Under the pieces are notes generated by a model that did no database searches, was not told the DNA's origin, and was given only the letters and a program-made list of their open reading frames with translations. From the NCBI GenBank assembly GCA_034770075.1, contig CM068382.1, positions 10,248,685 through 10,312,684 on the forward strand: DNA of 64,000 bases, read 5' to 3'. Source of the DNA: Aralia elata. Lineage: Eukaryota; Streptophyta; Magnoliopsida; Apiales; Araliaceae. Made by a program: the position numbers and the translations under genes. This document shows, piece by piece, positions 25,643 to 38,261 of this stretch (the first letter of the stretch is position 1; each line of letters opens with the position of its first letter).

Positions 25643-27226
25643 CTGCACCGGAGCCTGAATTGCAAGAGATGTTGTATGCAGTTGACTTTCGGTTAAGGTT
25701 CTTGCATCTTGGTTGAGCAAAAGAAAGCTCTCTTTTGGGACCCATTGACGAATACATCTCTCCTTGAAAGCATTTTTGGCATACATCTATGTGATGTCAG
25801 TGGTAACTTGTAAATTTCTGTAGTGCATTGTTCATTCTTGTACTGAAGATGGTTGCTAATATCTTTTGGGATATGTCGTCAGTTATTGGTATTAGCCTAT
25901 TAAACTCAAATGTCTGTAAAACAAATGCAGAACTGCAGAAGTATGTTTCTATAAACTTTTAGATACCATTTGGTAGAGTTAATGCTAAAGTACTCTCTCT
26001 CTTAATTGCTTTTTGGGGACAGTTTTAGCGCTTTGACCCACCACTCAATTGTGGGAAGTGTGAAATCTACGCTTACAGCATTATCAAGCCCAACAGAAAA
26101 AGCATGCAAATAGTTGTGCTGATACCTTTTTTCAATTTGTGAGCTAAACCCTTGCCCAAGATTTATATAATTGGTTCAAATAGTCCCTGTTTCCATAACT
26201 TTTTAAGTCTCGGTATTAGAAAGTTCATTTTTTTCTTTTCCTTGTTGGTTCGTGTATCATTTTCTATTCGGAATAAAATTAGCACGCACAATTGTATTGT
26301 TTAATGTTTATCCGTCATGAGGGTTATTATGCATTTAACTACAATTAGGTTAAAATGTTATTGTTGTCATTTCGGCTTGGATAGGGGTTGGGGACTAAGA
26401 GTATGTTTGGAATTGCTTAAAAAATGTGATAATTGTTAATCACTATTTTAAGTGTAAATTACTAAAAAGAAATGTTTTGAAAAATGAAGATGGGTAATAG
26501 ATGGAATAAATAGAGAGATTAATAATATACTTGGTCAAATCTGATTATTAGATTTGACAAATAATCAAAAGTTCTAAATTGAAATTTTTGATTATTTCTA
26601 TAAAAAGTGATTATAAGTAGTTTTAAAATTAGTTTATCAAATACTTTTTGCTTCTTAAAATTGATTATAAACAAGTTTGACTACTTAAAAGCATTTTTAA
26701 ACACCCTGTAAACCCAAAAGCACGCATTGGTCTCATAATGAACTAAACATGGTATGGGCGTATGGCCAACCCTGGGAAACTATGGACAGTTGTTTTTGCA
26801 TAGTTAGCTTGCATCTCAAGTGAAGCCAATTATAGTACTCTAGACCATATATATTCAAGTGAAGGTAGAGTAATCATGTGTCTACACCTTTATTTGCCTC
26901 AACCACTTGAGATCTCGATCTGTTTAATTTCCTGTTCTCCCAAGCAAACGTTCTGTCTCTCTCTTTCACACAAATACACTCAAAATATGATCCAAAGAGG
27001 TGAGAAGTAATTAAGTTGTTCTAACTAATTAAAATAGCAACCTCTCACCAACTTAATTCATTCATTTGATCTGATGCTAAACCAATAAAAGATCCATCTC
27101 ACCAAACATCATTTCTTTCCCTCCCACCTCCATAAAAACCTCCCTTCTTTAATTCTCTTGAAAAACCACTCCCACTTCCACACATTCATTCAAGCAATCA
27201 AAACACAAGCCTAGCTCACTACAAAC
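25643..27226. other. Spacer and FLA promoter region
   Basis: Contains the 3' UTR of the DPB3-1-type gene, a MITE (26397-26708) and the proximal FLA promoter. A TATA-like ccataaaaacc lies at about 27130-27140, roughly 90 bp before the FLA ATG, preceded by C-rich CTCCCACCTCC, which resembles AC-type elements of wall genes (inference). Confidence 0.45.
26397..26708. mobile_element. MITE upstream of the FLA gene
   Basis: The left end agagtatgtttggaattgct and the reverse complement of the right end (acagggtgtttaaaaatgct) are imperfect inverted copies. The AT-rich interior repeats the word AATTGATTAT/ATAATC. It ends about 520 bp before the FLA start codon. Confidence 0.5.
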
Positions 27227-27967
27227 ATGAACACTACCCATTTTCTTTTCCTTCTCTCATTCTCACTTCTACTAATTCTCTTCCAATGCACCACCACAAC
27301 CCTAGCTCAGTCACCCGCACAGCCCCCGGCCCCTGCCGGCCCAACCAACATCACCAGAATCCTCGAAAAGGCCGGTCAATTCACCACACTGATTCGACTC
27401 CTCGGACTCACCCAAGTGGGTGATCAAATCAATACTCAACTCAACAACTCAAACCAAGGCTTGACCATATTTGCACCCACAGATAATGCCTTCTCAGGCC
27501 TCAAATCCGGAACCCTAAATTCCCTCACGGATCAAGAAAAGGTCGAACTAATTCAGTTCCACATGATACCTTCCTTCCTTTCCACTTCACAATTCCAAAC
27601 CGTGAGTAATCCGATAAGAACACAAGCCGGAGACAGCAAGCCCTGGGAGTATCCGTTAAATGTAACGACTTCAGGGAACTCGGTGAATATATCAACAGGG
27701 ATAAATAATGCAACTGTAGCTAATTCCATTTATAGTGATAATCAGCTTGTTGTGTATCAAGTTGACAAGGTGCTTCTTCCCTGGGCCTTGTTTGGGCCGA
27801 AGCCACCGGCCCCTGCCCCGAGCCTTTCCAAGAAGCCCAAGAAGAAGTCCTTAGCCGATAGCCCAAGCTCAGATGGTGCCGCAGCGGATGCATCCGGTGC
27901 AGTTCGGCTCAGTGGGCATGGATTGCTAGCGGGATTTATTGCTTTGGTTGCTGGATTTTACTTGTAA
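27227..27967 (+). CDS. FLA11: Fasciclin-like arabinogalactan protein, FLA11/FLA12 type
   Basis: A complete 246-codon single-exon gene; 246 is also the length of Arabidopsis FLA11. Residues 1-28 are a hydrophobic signal peptide ending TTTTLAQ. One FAS1 domain spans about 37-186, with the H1 motif GLTIFAPTDNAF (79-90), a YH-type IQFHMIP (109-115) and the H2 motif LVVYQVDKVLLP (174-185). NxS/T sites include NIT41, NVT145, NIS154 and NAT161. Arabinogalactan glycomodules flank the domain: PAQPPAPAGP (30-39) and PKPPAPAPS (191-199). The C-terminus is small residues followed by a hydrophobic tail (GLLAGFIALVAGFYL), a GPI-anchor signal. Such proteins sit on the outer plasma membrane/wall; the FLA11/12 group affects secondary-wall cellulose and fibre mechanics in stems (family knowledge). 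A basic KKPKKKS patch at 202-208 is slightly unusual. FLA11 versus FLA12 cannot be settled here. Confidence 0.92.
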   Translation: MNTTHFLFLLSFSLLLILFQCTTTTLAQSPAQPPAPAGPTNITRILEKAGQFTTLIRLLGLTQVGDQINTQLNNSNQGLTIFAPTDNAFSGLKSGTLNSLTDQEKVELIQFHMIPSFLSTSQFQTVSNPIRTQAGDSKPWEYPLNVTTSGNSVNISTGINNATVANSIYSDNQLVVYQVDKVLLPWALFGPKPPAPAPSLSKKPKKKSLADSPSSDGAAADASGAVRLSGHGLLAGFIALVAGFYL

Positions 27968-28576
27968 CAATGTTTGTTGTGACTGTTGAAATGGGTTGGG
28001 ATCCAGTTATTTGGTGGTTGAGTGGTTCTCAATAATTGCATTTTTTTTTTGGGTTATGTAAGAATGGTCCTCTTTTGTCATGAGATCCATTGAAGTAAAT
28101 GATTGATATTTTTGTTGGAATTTTGAGTCTTTTATAAATATATGTATTTTTCTTCAATTTTACTTTATTCATCGAGGGTTGTACAATTCAATTTATGTGT
28201 TTGTAACTATTTTTGTAAAATCAAATCATGTTATTGGTTGGTAATTTGGTATACAATAATGATATATATATATTGCGCATGTTATACGTTTACTTTTTGG
28301 TTGCGATTTACGTGAATATGTATTATTGGTAATTTTATTAGGAATATGTGTAATAAGTGAGACCCTCTTATAATTTTTACTAATATTAATAAGGTTCACA
28401 ATTATAATTCAACTTAAATTTATCGCAATATATAGCAGGACTCTTTAGTATATATTCTTTAGAGCACTAGACATATATAATAGTGTGGGAATTGTGATTG
28501 AAAACTTCAAGCTTTATTTGCTTTTAGTTCTAGTCCTTCATGAACTTATTATACTTAAACATGAGTTTACATGGAA
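27968..28576. other. 3' flank of the FLA gene
   Basis: FLA 3' UTR followed by AT-rich spacer up to the copia target duplication. I see nothing else in it. Confidence 0.5.
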
Positions 28577-28581
28577 AGTGA

Positions 28582-29246
28582 TGTTAGAATTTGAGCTTAA
28601 ATTTAAGTGGGTTCCATTAATTATTTGAGATGAATCTACATATAAATGTGTTCTACTACATGAGTAGATTAAAATTAAGTATTAAGAAGTTCAAATCCAT
28701 GTGATAATGAATGAGAAATTTACTTCCAAAGATCATCCATTGAAGATGATAAATAAATGCTTGTGGGAAGTTTAGTCCCACATCGACTGAGAACTAAACA
28801 TTAAATGAGTATATATATAATTAGATTGTTCTTGGGTTTGGGCCCCAAGGGGCACTTCACTTTTGCTGAGTCTCTGTAAGTTCGGGGCCGCAACGCTTAC
28901 GCCACTGTTCGTTCAAATTGAACAGCCATGCCTTTTCATATGTGTCACCTATAAATATCTTGTGAAGTCAGTCATTCGATCATCGAAAATTTTCATCAAT
29001 TCAGTCATTTTCAAAGTTCATTTGAGAGAGTATTCATTGGTTCGCTGTGTGTGCTATTTGTAATGCTACTATAATACACGTTGCCATTGTATCTTGGGAG
29101 ACAAACACTAAAACTCTAAGCACCTAAAGAGGGTGTAATTGTCTTAAGAACATAGTACCAAGTACTAGCCTTGACATAAGAATCCTTTTCTATTTTTTCT
29201 GTATTTACCTTAATTTATCAAAATTACTTTCTGATTAATATCAGAT

Positions 29247-29284
<38 letters not shown>
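28582..29284 (+). repeat. 5' LTR of the copia element (internally deleted)
   Basis: Aligns with the 3' LTR from TGTTAGAA onward but lacks a central block present in the 3' copy, roughly matching 34690-34980, and a shorter one near 35035-35110. It runs into a TA repeat (29249-29284) and then directly into gag-like sequence. The expected TTCTAACA end and a tRNA primer site are not visible. Confidence 0.75.
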
Positions 29285-29287
<3 letters not shown>

Positions 29288-29293
29288 CAATAA

Positions 29294-32200
29294 ATGGCTA
29301 TTGAATCTGTAAATGTGGTTGGTTTGTATTATGCATCAATCATGGCTAATGTGCCTGTGAACCACGGAGAAAAACTAGAAAAGTTAAATGGAACAGAATT
29401 CAAAAGATGGGAACAATTATACAATGAAGATCCCCCTATGTTTGGTGAGAATGAAACAGATAGACAAGTAATTGCTGCAATAGATGCATGAAAACATGCT
29501 AATTTTTTGTGTCGAAATTACATCCTCAATGGATTGGACAACACATTATACAATATGTATAGTTCTCTCAAGACAACAAGAGAACTATGGGATTTATTGG
29601 ATAAGAAGTATAAAACGATAGATGCTGGCACGAATAAGTTCGTAGTTGGCAGATTTTTGGACTATAGAATGGTGGATTTCAAGGTTGTCATCAATTAAGT
29701 CCAATAACTTCAAGTAATCCTGCATGAAATACATGTAGAAGATATGTCTTTGAATGAATTTTTTCAAGTACGTATCAGCTATCATTGAAAAACTACCACT
29801 AATGTGGAAAGATTTTAAGAATTATCTTAAGCATAAGCGTAAAGAGATGAAACTTGAAAACTTGATCGTGAGATTAAGGATAGAAGAGGACAACCATGCT
29901 TCCGAAAAGAAAACAAGAAAAACCTTTATAGAATTTAAAGCCAACGTAGTGGAACAAGGTTAAAAATCAAAAAAGAGAAAGCACTCCGAAAATGGGCCTC
30001 AACAGGGAACCAACAAAAAGTTTCAAGGCAAGTGCTACATTTGTGACAAGCCAGGACATAGGGCAAATGATTGTCGTAAATGCAAAGACCAAAATAAGAA
30101 GTCCGCACAAGCTAATGTAACAGAAATGGACGATCTTCTTGAAGACATTTCCGAAATGAACCTATCGACAATAGTTTCTGAAGTAAACTTGGTTGAAAAT
30201 CCCAAGAAATGGTGGGTAGATACTAGAGCAACCCGCTATGTATGTTCTGATATGAAGATGTTGTCTACATATCAAGAAATTAAGAATGAAGAACAATTAT
30301 ACATGGGAAATTCTTCCACATCCAAGATTGTTGGGAAATGAATAATGGTTTTAAAGATGACATCTGAGAATGAACTCACCTTAACAACATGCTACATGTG
30401 CTTGATATTCGAAAGAATTTAGTGTCTGGATCTCTTCTTAGTCAAAAGAGATTTAATTAGTCTTTGTATCGGATAAATTTGTCCTAACCAAAAATGAGAT
30501 GTATGTGGGGAAGGAATATATGAGCGATGAGCTCTTTAAAATGAATGTATTGACAATTGTACCTTCCAAAATTAATGAAAATACATCTTCTGCTTATATG
30601 ATTGAGTTATCTAATTTATGACATGGTAGATTAGGACATGTTAATTATAATATTATACGTAAATTAATTAATATGGAATGTCTACCAAAATGTGAGATTA
30701 ACCCAAATCATAAATGTGAAGTTTGCGTTGTGACAAAATTTCGAAAATCTTCTTTTAAATCAATTGAAAGAAGTACGAAAACTCTTGAATTAATACATAC
30801 AGATATTTGTGATTTAAAATATATACAAATAAGAGGAGATAAGAATTTTTTTTTTTACTTTTATAAATAATTGTACAAGATATATTTTGTTATGTTTACT
30901 TATTGAGAAGTAAAATTGAGGCATTGAAAATGTTTATACATTACAAAAACGAGGTTGAGAATCAACTTGATAAAAAGATTAAGATAATTAGAAGTGATAG
31001 AGGTAGGGAATATGAATCACCTTTTGTTGCGATTTGTTCATAACATGGTATAATACGCCAAACAATTGTACCTTATTCACCACAACAAAATGGTGTTGCT
31101 GAAAAAAAGAATAGAACTTTAAAAGAAATGATGAATGCATTGTTATTAAGTCCTGAGCTACCTTAGAATTTGTGGGGAGAAATAATTCTTTCAACAAATT
31201 GTATTCTCAACCGAATACCTCAAAAGAAGTCTAATGCACCACCCTATAAATTATATAAAAGACGAAAATTGTCTTATAAACACTTAAAAGTATGGGGGTG
31301 CTTAGCAAAAGTAATGATTCCTACACCCAAAAAAGTAAAAAGAGGACTAAAAATAATAGATTGTATATTCATCGGATATGCTAATAATAGTAGTGCATAT
31401 AGATTTTTGGTTAATAAATCAAAAATAGAAGAAATATATGAAAATATTATTATTGAGTCAAAAGATGTTGAATTTTTTGAAACAGTATTTCCTAATAAAA
31501 AGAACAAGAACCAAGTTCTAATGAACAGGAAACAAGTTCAAACAAAAGAACGTATGACACTGTTAGTGACAATAATCATGGTTTAGAAGATATTGATGAA
31601 CTTAGACGTAGTAAACGTGCTAGAATATCAAAATCTTTTGGTCTGAATTTTCTAACTTATTTGTTAGAAAATGAGTCTCAAACTTATAAAGAAGTAGTAT
31701 CAACTCCCGAAACTTCATATTGGAAAGAGACTATAAATAGTGAAGTAGAATCCATATTACATAATCATATATGAGAATTAATAAATCTCCCACCAGACTT
31801 TAAACCTCTTGGATACAAGTGGATATTCAAGAAGAAAATGAAAACAAATGGATTTATAGATAAATATAAAGTAAGACTTGTAATCAAATGATACAAGCAA
31901 AATGAGGGTTTTAATTATTTTGATACTTATTCTCCTGTGACAAGAATATCTTCAATTAGGATGTTAATAGTCATTGCAGCTATATACAATTTGGAGATAC
32001 ATCAAATGGATATAAAAACAGCTTTCTTGAATGGTGACGTAGAAGAAGAAATATACATGCAGGACAAGAAAAGAAAGTCTGTCGGCTAGTGAAGTCTCTT
32101 TATAGATTAAAACAAGCACCTAAACAATGCATCAAAAATTTGACAGTGCAATGGTGTCAAATAGTTTCAAAATAAATGAGTGTGACAAATGTGTATATGT

Positions 32201-33796
32201 CAAGGACACCGAGAAAGGGTTTGTTATTATTTGCCTTCATGTAGATGATTTGCTCATTATAGATAGTAATAATGAAATCATTAAAACTACTAAGAAAATG
32301 TTAAATAATATGTTTGACATGAAAGATATATATAGGTGTTGCCGATGTAATATTAGGAATTAAAATTTCTAAAATATCGGATGAATTAGTGTTATCACAA
32401 TCACACTATATTGAGAAAATACTCAAAAAAATCAAGCAATATGATTATAATCCTGTGGGAACACCGGTAGATATAAATCTATATTTGTCTAAAAATAATG
32501 GAGAGAGTATATCACAATCTGAGTATGCACAAATAATTGAAAGCCTTATGTATGTAATGAATTGTACACGTCCTGACATAGCATATGCTGTTAATAAATT
32601 GAGTAGATTTAGAAGCAATCTAGGACAAGATCACTGGAAAACGATTATAAGAGTTTTAAGGTATTTAAAATACATTCAAAACTTTGGATTGCACTACTCA
32701 AGATATCCAGCAGTACTTGAAGGATACTGCGATGCTAACTGGATATCAGATATAAAAGACTCTAAATCCACAAGTGGCTTTGTATTTAAGGCTGTAAACG
32801 AGCCAAACAGTTCGGACTCGATTCGGGCTCGACTCGAAAAAATACGAGCGAGACTCGGATTCGTTAAAAATATGATCCAAATCTGAGCATAAAAAATAGT
32901 TCGAATAAAAATACGAGTAGAATCTGAGCAATGTTATACTCGACTCGTTTAAGATTCAAATTACTCGAATTCGCGATTGTGATTCGATACATACTCGATT
33001 GATACAAATTCGATTAGATACTCGATACATTCTCTTATAATATATACAAAATTAAATCAAATTAGGATAATTAATTATTATTATTTTATTTTATTTTTAA
33101 TTTTAATTGTGATTTTATATTTGTAAAGTGTAATAGTAAATATATTTTCTCATTTCTAAGTAAAATAACAAATTCAATTTATAATTATATTTATTTTAAA
33201 GCTAATTATTATGTGGAGACTCGAATTCGAGCTTGAATTTGAAGCTCGCGAGTAGTTTGAATATAATTCGATCCGAGTCGAATCGAATTCGAGTAATAAA
33301 TATTCGAGTCGAGTCGAATCTGAGCAGAATTTTTCAAATACAATTCGAATTCGAGTACGAATTTATCGTTTTGAGTCGAATTCGAGTAGCTCTTTGTTCG
33401 CTTCGGCTCGACTCGTTTACACCCTTATTTGTATTTACACTAGGTGGAAGAGTAGTATCATGAAAATCTTCTAAACAAACATGCATCGCTCGATCAACGA
33501 TGAAATATGAGTTTATTACATTGGATAAGGCTAGAGAAGAAGCTGAGTGGATTCGTCATTTTTTAGAAGATATTCTTATATGGCCTAAAAATATGTCTGT
33601 TATTTGTATCCATTGTGATAGTCAATCAGCAATTAGAAGGGCACAGACTTATATGTATATTGGTAAGTCTAGACATATTCGTCGTAGACACAATATCATA
33701 AAACAATTGCTCTCCAACGACATTATGACTATTGAGTACATAAAATCGAAAGAAAATATAATGGATCCGTTAACTAAAGGTTTGACTAGAGAGTAA
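29294..33796 (+). pseudogene. Copia gag-pol remnant
   Basis: A gag start resembling plant copia (MAIESVNVVGL) is stopped near 29489 and again at 29696. A CX2CX4HX4C zinc knuckle is at about 30033-30074. The protease motif reads DTRAT instead of D(S/T)GAT (about 30220). GAG-pre-integrase and integrase pieces span about 30610-31590 with several stops. RT pieces span about 31700-32360 with stops, an apparent deletion after 32060 and HVDD in place of YVDD. RNase H begins near 32389 and resumes after the insert at 33436, ending with SKENIMDPLTKGLTRE at 33796. Inactive by several independent lesions. Confidence 0.9.
32787..33427. mobile_element. Non-autonomous hAT-like element nested in copia RNase H
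   Basis: The flanks tttgtatt at 32779-32786 and 33428-33435 are a perfect 8-bp target duplication. The left end taaggctgtaaac and the reverse complement of the right end, taagggtgtaaac, match. The terminal zones are dense in GACTCG, CGAGTC and ATTCGA words (about 32800-33030 and 33220-33415) in opposite orientations around an AT-rich middle. The copia RNase H reading resumes on the far side of the insert, so the order of events is clear: copia first, this element later. Confidence 0.9.
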
Positions 33797-34421
33797 GTAA
33801 AAATAACATCGAGGGGAATGAGTTTAAAGCCTATTTATAAAGATCGTCATGGTGGAAACTCAACTTAGCTGACTGAAGATCCCAAGATCTGGGTTCAAAG
33901 GGACAACTAAATTGTGAACGATTTAACTAAATCACTATAAAGAAATTAATTTCTTCTGCTCATTCTTATGATACGAGAAAGTGATACCTACAGCGATTTT
34001 AGGATAAGTTGTGCTTTAATGATTCATATATCTTGATAAACAAGTGGGGTATGACAGAATACTCTTATTAAGAATCACCTATATAAGTGTGAACTGGGTC
34101 AACTCTATGAGAACGATAAGGCTATACTTCTCTAGAGCACCCATAAATCCGGGAATGTCAAGGCCGAAATGAACAAAGTCATGAGAACCAAATAATGTCT
34201 GGAAAAATTCTGTGTGAATTTTTATTGTCTCGATTTACACAAACGGTTAGACAGTTCAAGGCATCACGTTCACTAAACAACCAGTAAACCCAATAGTCTT
34301 TCACAAGGAAAGGTTCAAAGCCAGAAAGGTATCTCTATACAGATGATTTCTAATTTTGTCTTTCTCAGAGTCTGCATAATATTTGCATAGGCTGATAGTC
34401 AATTTTATTCATGTGGGGGCT

Positions 34422-35419
34422 TGTTAGAATTTGAGCTTAAATTTAAGTGAATTCCATTAATCATTTGAGATGAATCCACATATAAATGTATTCTACTCCA
34501 TGAGTAGATAAAAATCAAGTATTAGGATGCTCAAATCCATGGGATAATGAATGAAAAATTTACTCCCAAACATCACCCATTGAAGATGATAAATAAATAT
34601 TTGTGGGAAGTTGAGTCCCACATCGATTGAGAACTAAACAATAAATGAGTATATATACAATTAGATTGCTCTTGGGTTTAGCACCTCACTTTTGTGGAGG
34701 AGAAAGGACCTAGCAAAAATTTGGTTTGAGTTCACCACACACACGCACTGCCGCCCCGACTGGATCAAGCGGGTTGGGCTCGGGCGTGGGTCCTAGGTCA
34801 TTGTATATATCTTTGGGCAAAGATTTATTTAAATTTTATTTTGTTTAGTTCTGTTAATTTTATTTATTATCAGTAAGTGAAACTATGTCATTTTGAAAAC
34901 AAGGGAACAAACATAGCTCCTAGACACAGTGCCGAGCAGCGCTGAGCTTCTATAAGTCTGGCGTCGCAGTACTTAGACACAACACCGCAACGCTTACGCC
35001 ACTGTTCATTCAAATTGAACAACCATGCCTTTTCATCCATGCCTTTTCATGTGTCCAGTCGTTCCAAAAGGTCATGTCCAGTCATGAAGGATCACATTAA
35101 TTACCTATAAATATCCTGCGAAATCAGTCATTCGATCATCGAAAATTTTCATCAATTCAGTCATATTCAAAGTTCATTTCAGAGAGTTCAGAGCATTCAT
35201 TAGTTCGTTGTGTGCAGTGTGCTATTTGTAGTGCTGCTATAGTACACGTTGTCATTGTATCTTATGAGACAAACACTAAAACTCTAAGCATCTAAGAAAG
35301 ACGTAATTGTCTTAAGGACATAGTACCAAATACTAGCCTTGACATAAAAATTTCTTTTTTATTTTTTCTGCATTTACCTTAATTTAGCAAAATTCCTTTC
35401 TGATTAATATCAAATAGAG

Positions 35420-35471
<52 letters not shown>

Positions 35472-35477
35472 CTAACA
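34422..35477 (+). repeat. 3' LTR of the copia element
   Basis: 1056 bp from TGTTAGAA to TTCTAACA. It ends in a long TA repeat (35420-35468). Many substitutions and the length difference from the 5' LTR (about 703 bp) indicate an old insertion. Confidence 0.85.
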
Positions 35478-36256
35478 AGTGAGGTGAGAGAAAGTTCTAA
35501 TTATTAGGAAGAGAAATAGAGGGAGAGTGATAGTAAACTTTCCTCTTACGACTAATGTGTTTATGAGTTAAAAAGAGAGAAAATAAACATATGAGGAATC
35601 AAAAATTTGAATATTGTTATTTTAAGGGTATAATAGGAACAATTGATTTTTTTTAATGGTAAATATTACTTTTCACTCAGATAAATCTTCTCACTTTTGA
35701 GTGAAAAGTTTTAAGGAGAAAATGGGGCTATTTTTCACCCATTTTTCTCACTTTCTCCCCCCATGAAAAGATCTTACAAACATGATTTTTTTTGTAGAAA
35801 ACAAGTAAAATACTATTGAATCATTTCCTTTTCACCTTTCTTTTATAAACTTTAACTCTCATAAACACAGTAATTAACTCGCGTCAAAACCATATTGGTG
35901 CATTATATGGTTTATTATTTTTAGTATATCTATATTATTAAGGAAGAGATGAGAAAATAATCAACTTTCTTGAAGCGGTAACATTTTTGTTTCACTATTT
36001 ATCTCTAATTTCTTTCTTATATTTTTTCATCTTTGTTTTATAACTTTCATTTAAATATTTATTTATTTTTAATTATACACACATAGTGTACGTGGTATAA
36101 ATAATAAACAAACATATAAAAATACATTACAGTAAACTCCATTAAATTCACCCTAAATAGAAGCGTGTTACTTTTTGTGCAAAAGTAATGATGTAGTAGT
36201 ATTTATAATTCTAATTCTGTGGCAGTGATAGAGACAAATTCTAGAGATAAAAATAT

Positions 36257-36352
36257 TTTCTCCACATCATTAAGTGCAAAGCATAAGTTAAGTACACCTT
36301 TATATCAAATTTCTCCACATCATTAAGTGCAAAGCACAAGTTAAGTAGACGA
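36257..36352. repeat. Two-copy direct repeat
   Basis: The word tctccacatcattaagtgca and the following aagcacaagttaagta occur twice about 53 bp apart with few differences. Confidence 0.8.
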
Positions 36353-36376
36353 ACAATAAATCAAGTATTTACATTA

Positions 36377-36607
36377 AGGGTATGTTTGTTTATAAAAAAT
36401 ATATTTGAGATTAGATTATATAATCACACGATGAATGTGAGATTAATAGTCTTCCCATTTTAAGCTATCAATGACCTTATGGGACTAATAATCTCACATT
36501 AAGGGACTAGTAATTCCACATTAAGGGACTAATAGTCCCTCGTCAAATGATTAAATAGTCTAAAGTAATGTTAAATTAAGACAAATAATCTAATTCCAAA
36601 CATACTT
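36377..36607. mobile_element. MITE with GGTATGTTTG ends
   Basis: The left end gggtatgtttg and the right end caaacatac are inverted copies. Internal AAGGGACTA/TAGTCCCT words repeat. It resembles the MITE in beta-galactosidase intron 10 in style. Non-coding. Confidence 0.55.
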
Positions 36608-37266
36608 TTTGCTAACCAGCATAACATTGAGGATTAACAAAAATTTGGCCGAATTTCAAAACCTAGCACAACGAAATACAAATTCGAAGCACACTTGGAC
36701 TTCTGAAAATTGGGCCTAGTTTATTGCTCTACTCCCTCCATTCCTAACTAAAAAGTGTTCTATAATAGTATAATTTTATGATTAAATTTACCATTTTTTA
36801 AATTAATAATAAACATGTTTATTTGGATTTTCAAACCACAAATCTTGGAATTATTAGTAAATTCTAGTAAATTCCATGAAGTTTACTACAGTCAAAATTA
36901 ATCCTCTTTTCCTAATTTTTTTTCTAAAAAAGTATACATGTTTTGCAAACAAACAAAGTACATACATTTGATTGATTCTATAAGTGGTTAATCTGACTAT
37001 TAAAAATAAGGAGATGTTTATTCTAGGACCAAGGGTTTATTTGAATATATAGAGAATTAGTTAGAGTATTTTTGCCAATCCTATATGTGATCGGTTAATA
37101 ATAATCCTTCTCCTTCTTTTTCACAAAAAAAGTTTCATTAGTCAATTTTCTTTTTATTGTAAAAACAAGTTCACTATGTAATATACTCAAATTTATCATC
37201 ATAATTTCATTATCATATATATTTTCACCAAACTGTTCCCACTTTCTACACATACCATGTTACAAT

Positions 37267-37350
37267 TGTGGCATGCATTCTTCTCAATAATTGGAGTGGT
37301 ATATTCTATTAATTGTGGCATTCTTCTCAATAATTGGAGGGCTATATTCT
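37267..37350. repeat. Two-copy tandem duplication
   Basis: The block ttgtggcat, then attcttctcaataattgga, then the word tatattctat occurs twice in tandem, about 46 bp apart. The duplication is short and recent-looking. Confidence 0.75.
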
Positions 37351-37425
37351 ATTTTTTATAGCTGGAAATAACATTTACATCCAAACTAGTAATTAGTTAA
37401 TTATACAGTGTCACACTAAATGTTA

Positions 37426-37430
<5 letters not shown>

Positions 37431-37478
<48 letters not shown>
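37431..37478. repeat. (TA)n(CA)n microsatellite
   Basis: A TA run followed by a CA run. Confidence 0.9.
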
Positions 37479-38261
37479 AGTATATAGCGACAGACAAAAA
37501 CTAACCAAAGTGATCAAGATCAAAATAGTCTAAATAATGGCAGCCATATTGTTGGCAACCATGTTCATATAGCATGCAAGAAAAACTTGGAACAGAGAAA
37601 ACTCAAGTGAAGGCTATATCCAAGTGCATGTTTGTTTGGTACTTGACACACTGCATGCCTACATATCTAAGCTTATTGAAGATAAGTTCGTTTAACGTGG
37701 TGTAGCTGTTACCCAAAAGAGTCACAGACACAAATAGCTAGCTAACAGTACAAACTGAATCATTGATCAGAGTACATGACTTAGAAAAATATAAAGAAAA
37801 CAAAAAAAAAAAGAAAAAAGAAAGAAGAACCTTTTTACATGCAGCAGCAGCAGCAGTGTAAACGATCGCCTTTCTTTTCCTCCCTTGTGATTGCCATGTC
37901 GCTTTTTGTCAACTATCTTCCGTCCAACATGCAGTACGTAGTGGCCCCTCCTCTCCTGACAATTCACAAGCTCCCTCTCTAGTACCCATCACCAACTAAT
38001 TAACATTCAAAACTATGCTTTAATTAGCTACAAATAATAGTCACCCATTTTTTTTAATATATTTTTATTGCGGAGGAGCCTACAGCCATTGCGCCTTTTT
38101 ATGTGCAATGGAAATCCTCTGACCCCAAAATGCCTTTATAGAGTTTTGAACCCATGCATGACATATACGTCAGATGTTCACTACCACTGGAGTAATCGAT
38201 CCCTTGAAGTCAATAATTCAGATGTTCACTATCACTAGAGTAACCCCTTAAAATCAATAAT

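Larger units (their letters stand above)
28582..35477 (+). mobile_element. Ty1/copia LTR retrotransposon, degenerate
   Basis: The flanks agtga (28577-28581) and agtga (35478-35482) form a perfect 5-bp target duplication. LTRs open TGTTAGAA and the right one closes TTCTAACA. A purine tract (gtggggg) lies just before the 3' LTR. The order gag, zinc knuckle, protease, integrase, RT, RNase H is that of copia. The coding region is broken by many stops and frameshifts, and a 641-bp hAT-like element sits inside RNase H. The copy cannot encode its own proteins. Confidence 0.93.
35483..38261. other. Spacer downstream of copia, 3' side of the IDD gene
   Basis: AT-rich spacer with a MITE (36377-36607), two local tandem duplications (36257-36352 and 37267-37350) and a TA/CA microsatellite. 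A CAG run at about 37843-37857 and nearby minus-strand frames show no family resemblance. An isolated CTCCCTCCATTCC at about 36732 resembles a Stowaway end without a partner. Confidence 0.45.

Noticed and set aside
25264..25757. Minus-strand frames rich in Tyr, Ile and His
   Set aside because: Translated TA/CA microsatellite within an intron; no family resemblance.
36730..36960. Stowaway-like CTCCCTCCATTCC end
   Set aside because: No inverted partner within a reasonable distance.
37767..37967. Minus-strand 66-codon frame near a CAG run
   Set aside because: Low-complexity C-terminus and no resemblance to known families.
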